Shown here: positions 56,601 through 64,000 of the stretch, in pieces
Layout of the letters: every line of letters starts with the position of its first letter
Position numbering within the stretch: the stretch's first letter is position 1
Assembly (NCBI RefSeq): GCF_036373705.1
Contig: NC_089858.1
Location: 18,836,249 to 18,900,248 of the forward strand
DNA length: 64,000 nucleotides
Origin: Amia ocellicauda
Lineage: Eukaryota; Chordata; Actinopteri; Amiiformes; Amiidae
Reading direction: 5' to 3'
Translations under genes and position numbers: made by a program
The notes under the pieces: generated by a model
Seen by the model: the letters and a program-made list of their open reading frames with translations, nothing else
What the model was told of the DNA's origin: nothing
Databases searched by the model: none

Positions 56601-58439
56601 AAATCCAGATAAGCTCCACCTCCTCTTTAAAAACAATGTTAAAGAAATAAAAAAGTACTTTCATAACTTTGTATTTTGCTGCATTTAGTTTCAGGTGATA
56701 TAAAATGCAGAGCACACTGTGCTCTGGAGCAAATAACCATATAGACAGACTGACCTGCTTGGATGACTGACCAATTGCTTTGTTCCTCATCCTGCAGAAA
56801 AAGGAGGTCTGAGCACAGTCTGTTGATTCACATCCACCTGAACTGCAGCCTCTTCCTCCTTCACCTCTTCTTCCTCCTCAACGTGGGGCTGGCAAACAGT
56901 AGTGGCCAGATGCTGTGCTGGTTGCTGGGTGTGCTGCTGCACTGGGCCCTGCTGTGCTGTTTCACCTGGAAAGCCATCGAGGGCTTCCACCTCTACATGC
57001 TGCTGGTCAAGGTTTACAACATCTACGTCCACAGATACATGCTGAAGCTGTGCTGTGTGGGCTGGGGTGAGGACAGCACTATACACAGCCAACTTTCCTC
57101 AGTTATTGTTTCTAAGGTTTGGTACAACACATGGCCAGCTACCTACCCCACACACACACAAACACACATACGGCAGTAAACAAAATGATTTGAATGTTTT
57201 TAACAGCTGGTTTGTACCAAGATTCCATGTGTGAGTGACTTCTCAGTGCCTGCCTTCTGTTTATTAGTTCAATAGTCCCTTCTTGTCTCTAACTCCCATC
57301 ACTTCGACCACATTTAAAAAATCCCTCTCACAGGAGGAAAGATTGTGTTCTCCAGTGACCTGTCCTGTTTTCTAGGTGTCCCTACTGTGATCGTGGTTAC
57401 CTGTGCCAGTGTGAACAAGTATGGACAATACAACCTAGGGAGCGATCAGAACCACACCTCAGCGGACATGTAGGCCCTGCTTTTATGTTCCACACTAGAA
57501 CAGCGGACTGTGAAAATATGCATGTGTATCCACTTTTATCAGTATTCAACAATTAACCTTGTATTGGCAGAAGAGCTTACATTGAAAACATTAAAAATAA
57601 ATGCAGTACAGAATGGTGGGTGGCAAGGCAAGGCAAGTTATGGTTGTGATCATAAGGCAACTTAGTTGAGGTGACAGTGTCTGGCTTTAGTGGAGGCATT
57701 GCCAACAAAAATCTTTAACCATCTATCTGTGCAGAGTGTAGTTTACAATGCAACATTTATTTTTATCACTGGGCAGGTGCTGGATTAGTGACAAAACCGT
57801 GCACTACATCACAATCATTGGCTACTTCAGCGTGATCGCACTCTTTAACACTGTGATGCTGAGCATTGTTGCAGCAAAGCTGTGCAGGCGGCGACAGAGC
57901 AGCCTGCCGCACGAGAGGCGGCAGCAGCTGTGGAAGGACTGTCCGACGGTGCTGGGGCTGAGCTGTGTGCTGGGGTTGCCCTGGGCTTTGGGCTTCTTTG
58001 GGTATGGGCCCATGCAGCTCATTATTTTGTACCTCTTCACCATCTTCAATTCCTTTCAGGGTGAGTAAGCTCTTGGTCTCTCGGCAAGAATATTATTCTG
58101 AATAGAGCATGGTACCATAGGAAAATTCAAATAGGTAATGGCCACAGGCCTTGATACTGCAGTTTGTCAAGTTATGAGTAGTTGGAGAGGAGAACAGAGG
58201 ACCCTCTGGTTTCACAGAACTGTATGCAAATCCTTTGCAGAGGCCTTAACAGGAGATTGAGTGCTGCTTATACCAACACACAGCCAAAGCCAATTAAGAG
58301 TCAGAGATCAACTGCTTGTTTTGCCCATCTATCACCAGGTCTGTTTCTCTTCCTGTGGGTCCTTGCACTCCTACATCACCTTCCGACGAAGGAAGACTCC
58401 TCAAAAAAAAGTAAGACTGAGGGGAGCACCACAACTTAA
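50635..58439 (+). CDS. gene C: adhesion GPCR, ADGRG1/3/5 type (494 aa)
   Basis: Third tandem receptor, with the shortest ectodomain. Exons: 50635-50704, 53828-53994, 54196-54324, 54913-55026, 55192-55246, 55346-55437, 56166-56275, 56798-57066, 57376-57469, 57777-58060 and 58339-58439 (TAA). All junctions are GT/AG and in frame. Exon 1 gives a signal peptide (IICMITLASVIP). Only about 209 residues precede TM1: a small region with two Cys, a GAIN strand part (LDIHIPKEVFQK) and the GPS (C166, W169, C197, C199, H201-L202/S203). TM2-4 are in the 269-bp exon 8 ([30 protein letters not shown]); ECL2 has MCWISDK; TM5-7 in exons 10-11. ICL3 is basic (LCRRRQSS) with a Leu-Pro-Trp TM6 (LGLPWALGF), as in GPR56, where genes A and B have Gly-Thr-Thr-Trp. 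The tail is short, Lys/Ser/Thr-rich, ending STTT. Confidence 0.9.
51591..52240. repeat. dispersed repeat, copy 2, split by an LTR-like insert
   Basis: Shares the start (GGGGCGCCAAATGTAAAACAG), the AT-rich TAAATGTTAAAT units and the end (GTTAAATGTGGAGTTTG) with 10454-12385. Here the array is broken at 51830 by a 368-bp CpG-rich insert. It lies in intron 1 of gene C. Confidence 0.5.
51830..52197 (+). mobile_element. possible solo LTR
   Basis: A sharply GC- and CpG-rich insert in an AT-rich array. It starts TGTAGCGATC and ends near GTTGCCA, with ATAT on both sides (51826-51829 and 52197-52200). It contains an AATAAATAGG TATA-like site followed by a G-rich start-like region. No internal retroelement sequence is present. 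Recognised by structure only. Confidence 0.4.
52328..53033 (-). mobile_element. foldback DNA element, half copy
   Basis: Corresponds in reverse orientation to 45115-45745 of the full copy: one arm (ATGGAGCGCCGTTTGTGCC) plus the adjacent unique centre (TCCATCACAAACCCGGC, TTTGGCACACATATG), ending in a (TA)-rich tract at 53034. The second arm is missing. Divergence is low, though about 100 bp in the arm differs. Confidence 0.7.
53060..53490. repeat. minisatellites in intron 1 of gene C
   Basis: A 36-bp unit (TGAGTGGACACTGGCTCCC...) is present twice at 53060-53131. At about 53285-53485 a 59-bp unit with CAGTCC.G.TCATCAGTGGTC and CATATTGGATT.ATAATGAAT is repeated about three and a half times. No protein meaning seen. 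Confidence 0.7.
53735..53805. repeat. (AAT)n/(ATT)n microsatellite
   Basis: Triplet tracts (ACT/AAT then ATT) that together form an AT hairpin, just upstream of exon 2 of gene C. Confidence 0.8.
55192..55437 (+). other. gene C GPS autoproteolysis motif (exons 5-6)
   Basis: CSYW in exon 5 keeps Cys and Trp; exon 6 gives FICSCNHL/SFFAILM. Ser203 replaces the usual Thr at the cleavage point, which is chemically competent. The predicted tethered agonist is SFFAILMVDVV. Confidence 0.82.
55560..55631. mobile_element. Tc1/mariner-type MITE, second copy
   Basis: CAGCTCTG to CAGAGCTG between TA dinucleotides, about 72 bp, inverse orientation to the copy at 34081-34160; in intron 6 of gene C. Confidence 0.7.
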
Positions 58440-58549
58440 CACCCATCACTCCCATTACAAAATCAGCTTTGAAAATAAGGCTGACAGATTTTCATATTGC
58501 TGGTATGGCTTGCATTTGTGATCTTCTCACTGCACAAGAATGTTCTGTA

Positions 58550-58555
58550 AATAAA
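58550..58555 (+). terminator. polyadenylation signal, gene C
   Basis: AATAAA about 111 bp after the gene C stop codon, giving a short 3' UTR. Confidence 0.6.
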
Positions 58556-59608
58556 GTCCTGTACATGCTGACCCTCCCATTGTCTTTGCATTATTTGTAG
58601 GGAGAATAAGATTTGTAGTCAAAAGGAGGCATGCCTTGCTACAAGGCATATTAAAAGTAGTCAAGTTGGCAAAATGGATGTTGCAAACAAGCATGAAATT
58701 CAAGCATAAGACTTCCCCAGCCCTAGCAAGAACAAGCAGACATCATCTTAATGAGCTTTATTTCTGCAAAATCCCCAGGAAGAGGGATGCTGCTCACATG
58801 CATTTAGAAAATCATTGCAAAAGTGACAAATGTGGATCTTTCAAACAAGGCGTGTTGGGGCACACAAGAAATTTCAGACAAAGGTGGTGCATTTAAATGT
58901 ATGGTGCTGCAGTGGAAATTGCATTAAACTTCCCCATTTAGAATGAAAAATTATGAGCACTTACAACATTAAAAAAAAAAAAAAAAAAAAAAAACACAAG
59001 CCATAGTATCTACATGAATTACATTTAATTGCCTTTAACTGAAAACAGATTACCATTTATATGTTCAGTGTGAATTTCAGGTTTGGGTTTAGATCTTCTT
59101 CATGATCAGGTCTAGGTTGCAAACTAGCCGACCAAATCCCTTTAAAAGGCACATTTAGATTTTGCAAATCCATGTGAAACTAGAAATTCAAATTACGGTC
59201 AGAAATTTACTTCACTACATTTCTTAAACAAGACCAGTCTTCAAAGAGACCCTGACAGATTTAACCTGGGAAATGATCAGGTCCATGGAAGAATACCACA
59301 AGTTTTAAATTGATCCAGAAAACCAGTTTCTGATTTAAAACTAGAGGCAGTGTAATCCAAATTAGTGCCCCCCTGCCCCCAAAGAACCCAATTAGATTTC
59401 CTTCTACACACTTGATCCACAACCACCTCCCTTACTGGTTTGCATGACATGTAAAGTCAATTACGGTGCAATTTCCTTAACAGGTTACAGACAATGTGCA
59501 AAGTATTTTAAATGGGAGTTTAAAATACATAAGTCATACCCACTACAACAGGTTTCGGACCAAGTACAATTAGGCAGCGTCTTCAAGTCCACTGCAGCAT
59601 TCTGCATT

Positions 59609-59656
<48 letters not shown>

Positions 59657-59682
59657 CGAGGATAAAACGTTGGCATTCACCC
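58556..59682. other. convergent spacer between gene C and the ZP gene
   Basis: No gene seen. Contains A24 at 58971-58994 and A41 at 59613-59653; the second lies 30 bp beyond the ZP gene stop codon, where it would be a poly-U tract in that mRNA. TTTATT at 58757-58762 (AATAAA on the - strand) is a possible distant polyadenylation signal for the ZP gene. Confidence 0.45.
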
Positions 59683-62600
59683 TCAGAGAGTCCTGTTCCT
59701 AAGCGAATTGTGTGCCGTCCGAGGTGCAGATGTCCGCTTGTTGGCCGCCTTAGCAATGGCTATGAGAATGAAGAGGAATGCCATCAACATCAAGGTGGCA
59801 CAGACTGGGAGGGCAACCAGCAGGAGCAGATCTGAAGGAGGTTAACAGCAGCATGTGACTAGAGCAACATCTCCAGCTAGCTGCACACCTGACTGAGCAG
59901 AGACCTTAAACCCCACAACACACACTCAATAAGAGACCCTGATGCTCACACATGGTAGAAACCTCCATCAAGCTGTGGTGGAACAACCATACAAGTAGAC
60001 TTGACAGGAGGACTCTCCCCTGGAGCTTTATGGACTGCATGGTGAACAGGGGCAGCACTTACTGGATCTCTGCTCCACCGGCCCCTCAACTCGGATTGGT
60101 CCGTATGACAGCAGCCCTTGCTGGATGTCCTCCTTCACCAGATCCCTCTTGGTTTTTCTTTTGCAATCCTGCAGGACGGGAGGCAGGCAACAAGGGTACA
60201 GTCATTGCACAGTCCATTTAGAATATACCAGACGTTAACCCCCCCCACTCGACATAGCCCTTTATAGCCTTATAGCCTTATAGGAGCAGGTTTAAGGGCA
60301 AACAAATGTACCAAGCCACTGAATTGAATGTCAAGTTTAAGCCACCCCAACAACCTCCCTACAACAGACAATTCCACATGGTTTAAAAAACAAAAATGAC
60401 ATTCATGCAAGATGTATACTGTACAATCAATTGCAAGTATTTGCATGCATCATAGTACCATTGAACTAGGGCTGGGCGATATTGCCTAATAAAACTGAAA
60501 AGTTTGTGCGCAATTCACTAAAAAACTAAAAATGACTAAGACATATTCAAACCTTTATTATATATAAACTTGTTCTGTAGCAACTTACATGTGCAATAAC
60601 ATTCATGCAAGAAGAACAAAACCACACCACTTCCATAGCCGTCATTGCATGGTGCATCAATTTAAAAACACATTTTTAAGCTGCACACGTGTTTTTTTCC
60701 CCCCCAGTTTATTTTCTGCCTGTCCTGGAGAATGATAGTGGAGATTGCAGATTTGCCCTTTGAACACATGGCACAAACAAGATGCTTGAGCACGTTATAA
60801 CAAATCTCAATTTTGCAATTCAGGCATTTTACACATTGTGCAAATAAAATTGGAATTAAATCTAATTAATTCGATTAAGCGCCCAGCCCTACCTTGAACC
60901 TATAACAAGGACACCCCCTCACCCCCCTATGTAGTTACAAACAGGACTCACAGGGATGCAGGTTTCCTCATAGTCTGGTGTGCACAGCCGCACCTTGCAG
61001 TGCAGGTACAGGTTAAAGGGCTCGACCACAAACCGGAACATGTCAAACGCATAGTACACTGCAGAGCCTACTCCATTTGCGCCATTTTCACCATTCGGCC
61101 CATTCACAAACACCACAGTACCATCCTCTATACACCTGCATCAAATCAGACCGCAGAGTAAGGGTGAGGCAAGTTACAGCATCCCCCCCCCCGCCATTGT
61201 CCCATCCACAGTTCAATCACCGGGCAACACAGACGTACCCGTTGAGGATGAGCAGGTGAGAGACATTGTTGGGAGGCTGGGGATCCGGGCTCTGTGTGGC
61301 CCAGCACTCCAGCAGCTTCAAGGCGAACAATTCCTCTGGGCTGGCGATCTTTACTTCCACAAACACTTTATCTCGGAGGCGCAGGACCGGGCTGCTGCCA
61401 TAGGCCTCAGTGAAGTTGCCGTTCTTGTACAGCCGCATTACAACGGTGACTTCCAGCTGACTCACCCGCAACACGGTTTCGCTGAGGAAGCAGCCATTGC
61501 ATTTGTTTACAATGGGAAAGACTCCTACCAATTTATGACTAATCATTCAGTTCTATAATATGCAAGTGTGAAAATGCATTGAAGTCCGTACCCAATAGTT
61601 TCTGACGCTATGGCCTAACCACCCACCCTCAATGGCAGTTCTGAGGGAGGGCCAGGAAGCTTGCCCCACCTAACTAGCACCGCGGACAAAACACCGTCAG
61701 CACCCAACACCCCCAGAGAGAAATTGATGCCCACCTTCACCCTTAATATTACACCTGGCCCCAGCCATGCCGCCCTGGTTGAGAGGGTCTAGAACCACCA
61801 CTGCCCACCCTGACTTCATTCAATGTCACCCGACTCACCGCTTTAAAAAAATGCACGAGAAAATGCCCTCACCTTGAAAAAGGAGAGACCGGGAATGGAA
61901 GGCTGACCCTCCGGATGTAAGGGTAGACACACTTGAAGGTAATTTCTACTTTGGGGTCTCTTGCAATTAATCCTTGTGCCTTTTTGCCCGAAATCAGTGC
62001 ATTACTAAATGTGATGTGGGTGATGTTTTTCTAAAACAAAATAAAACAAAAAGCAATAAAGATGTCCATCAAACCCTGATCAATACATATAGAATAATTA
62101 AATGAATAACATTGGAGATGGAGGTCTGATGGAGGGAATCCAAAAGTCTCCATTCCAAACTGGATGAGGGCAGTTTTATAGAAAACCTTAAAGTGATGGT
62201 TAAAGTTTCAAAACCAAAACGCTCAAGACTTAAAGCTCTTTCCGTTCCAGATAGCACTGCAGTGCACAAGGGTACCTCTGGGGGTAGCCCACCACACAGG
62301 GTGTAGTTATCACTTCTCATGGCTGCAGAGAAGTAAGTGATCCCAGACACCACCTCTTGGAAGGCATGGCAGGCCTGGTTACGAAGATGCACAGTTTCCA
62401 ACTTCACATGATGATAGTCAAAGAAGTCCTTGATCACCATTACTTTAGTGTAATTGTTCTGACAGATGACATTCATCTCCACTTCTGGAAAGGGAGAGGA
62501 GATGGGAAAAGGGTCCCAGATGACCAAGTAATATGCAATTCATGTTTAAATCAAAATTGAACTTTTAGAGGTATACTTATCCAGAAGTATGCAAGCTGTA

Positions 62601-63302
62601 TTCACACGGATGAGATTGTTCTATGCGTTAAAAGATTTAAAAACTAGAGGAGGCAGAATGGGGGGAAAAAAATGCAAAGAGAGCAAAAATCTGAAATACT
62701 TGAAAACCTAAAAAAGGCTTAATGACGGACTCGTTTTTATTTATAAATGATTAACAGCAAATTTAAACCATCTCACCTTTACAAGTCTGCCCATAGTGTC
62801 CAGATGCACACCTGCACGATACACCGTCACTGGCCAACACGCAATGGTTGGGGTCTGTGCAAAGGACAGGATTACAACCTGCAGGATTGAGGAGCAGAGT
62901 TCAACGCCTGGCTGCCATTCATGGACGTGATGTATAACAGAGCAAGGCTGAAAAACAACTTTAAAGACCATTCACATCAACTGGATTTTTTTTTTACCGC
63001 ATCGAAACTATACATTGAGAAAAATGCAGCAGTAACATTAACCTCAAACACATTCAAAAACTTAAACCGTTAAGAGTGCTCACCACGTCCGTTTTGAAAA
63101 TTGCCACTAGAAATTAGAGCTACGAAAAAAAGTACCTGAAGAAAAGAAAGTATAGGATTAGTTTTGTATTCATATACCAGGCGGTTAAGTCAAGAAATAA
63201 AGCAAATTTGCGGAATAAATCCTGATTATACAGCCTTTGTTGCCTTCTACACATAGTGGCGTGTTTGTTAATATCAACCTTGGTGTTTGATACCGCATTC
63301 AT
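59683..63302 (-). CDS. EGF and zona pellucida (ZP) domain type I membrane protein (408 aa)
   Basis: ZP-domain proteins polymerise into extracellular filaments after a basic-site cleavage releases them from the membrane. Exons, - strand: 63302-63279, 63135-63084, 62878-62777, 62484-62276, 62030-61873, 61481-61239, 61135-60952, 60168-60063 and 59831-59683 (TGA). Phases all join; the exon 1 donor (AAG/GTTGAT) is weak, so the first eight residues are least certain. Signal peptide about 1-20 (KVLFFVALISSG), one EGF module 27-58 (six Cys), ZP from about 61 (EMNVICQNNYTKV) to about 320 with ITFKCVYPYIRR closing ZP-N, and SFDMFRFV-like AFDMFRFV, YLHCKVRLC in ZP-C. A basic cleavage site KRKTKR lies at 327-332, then GPIRVEGPVEQR, and a transmembrane helix at about 361-385 with a short cytoplasmic tail. 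The layout resembles uromodulin, GP2 and OIT3-like proteins but uses a helix rather than a clear GPI signal. Exact orthologue not determined. Confidence 0.87.
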
Positions 63303-64000
63303 CTTCAACTTTTCTTCTCTCCTCCTACAGTTTCTTTAAGAATTGATTATATACAAATGTATATTTTCCTTTGTTCCCTTTTCTTTCTGCTTGAAAACAC
63401 AAAATTTACCAAGACTGAAAAAAGAACAAGTAGAGGAAAGTGTGTCAATGGGATTTAAAGCTTCTTTTTTCCAGTATCAGTTGACGCAGACAAGGTGCTA
63501 ATTGCGCTAATTATTGCCAACACTAATTGGCCGCGCAGCTGGAGACTCGGAGGACATTGTGAATAAAATGTTATTAAATAATTACATAATTGAACTGCAT
63601 TGTAAAATATCAAAACCACGCCTCGCACTTGTGATCATAGAATTGGCGTTTTATAAATGTATAATAAGTTGTAGGTGATTAATATAGCGAAGGGGGATGT
63701 GCGGTGTTTATAGTAATCTTATATGATTAAGAGTAATCTTACTATTAATCGTAACCATATGTTTCAACAAATTCATTATTCTTAAGGAAAGGAGTACTTC
63801 GTATATTGTTTTACAGTAAAAGTAAAGTAGGGCTGGGCGATTAATCGAATTCAGTTTTTGTTTCAGGATCCCCACAATCTTTTAAAATGTTTCGATATTG
63901 GAAATATAGTCTATATTTTCTAACCGCTACTGTTCTCTCATTCTTGACATTGATTGTTTTTTGTTCATTAGATTTGTATTCAGATTCTTACATAATAAAT
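63303..64000. other. upstream region of the ZP gene
   Basis: No gene seen. GTATATAATC on the - strand (about 63346-63355) lies about 45 bp upstream of the ZP start codon and could be its TATA box. The remainder is AT-rich. Confidence 0.35.

Noticed and set aside
1-64000. CRISPR arrays, operons, tRNA or rRNA genes
   Set aside because: The window is clearly eukaryotic; the tandem repeats seen are micro- and minisatellites, and the only tRNA-like segments are diverged SINE-type pieces.

Overview
The window reads as nuclear DNA of a ray-finned fish: split genes with GT/AG introns, long AT-rich introns, many microsatellites, and nested fish-type transposons (Tc1/mariner, RTE-like and Tx1-like LINE pieces, tRNA-derived SINE pieces). 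The species cannot be named from sequence alone.

The core is a head-to-tail array of three complete adhesion GPCR genes on the + strand, all of the ADGRG1/3/5 (GPR56/GPR97/GPR114) type. They are gene A (coding 14445-27199, 13 exons, 536 aa), gene B (32518-48986, 13 exons, 642 aa) and gene C (50635-58439, 11 exons, 494 aa). I joined the exons by hand; every junction keeps frame and uses GT/AG. Each protein has a signal peptide, a short extracellular region with the GAIN strand segments, a GPS cleavage motif and a seven-helix domain. Intron phases match across the three, and the TM2-TM4 exon is exactly 269 bp in all, so they are tandem duplicates. Gene C is followed tail-to-tail by a - strand gene (59683-63302, 9 exons, 408 aa) for an EGF plus zona pellucida (ZP) domain membrane protein.

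The first 14 kb hold little coding sequence. A CpG-rich block around 1.8-2.7 kb carries what looks like the first coding exon of a - strand secreted or membrane protein whose other exons lie left of the window. Two isolated exon-like segments (5623-5716 + and 7309-7493 -) are open but unassigned. A Tx1-like LINE end sits at 10.8-12.3 kb.

The introns and spacers are packed with mobile DNA. Two almost identical 1.22 kb Tc1/mariner elements with a DD36E catalytic triad (Incomer-like) lie in introns of genes A and B: one has a one-base frameshift, the other an intact 346-codon transposase. Others are an internally deleted Tc1 element (28 kb), a decayed one (21.6 kb), a deleted mariner-like one (37.4 kb), two 75-80 bp MITEs, two foldback elements with long inverted arms, a possible solo LTR, and minisatellites.

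How the genes work together: the three receptors are probably functionally related paralogues whose main differences lie in ectodomain length, GPS residues, tethered agonist and cytoplasmic tail. The ZP gene looks unrelated in function and is only a neighbour.
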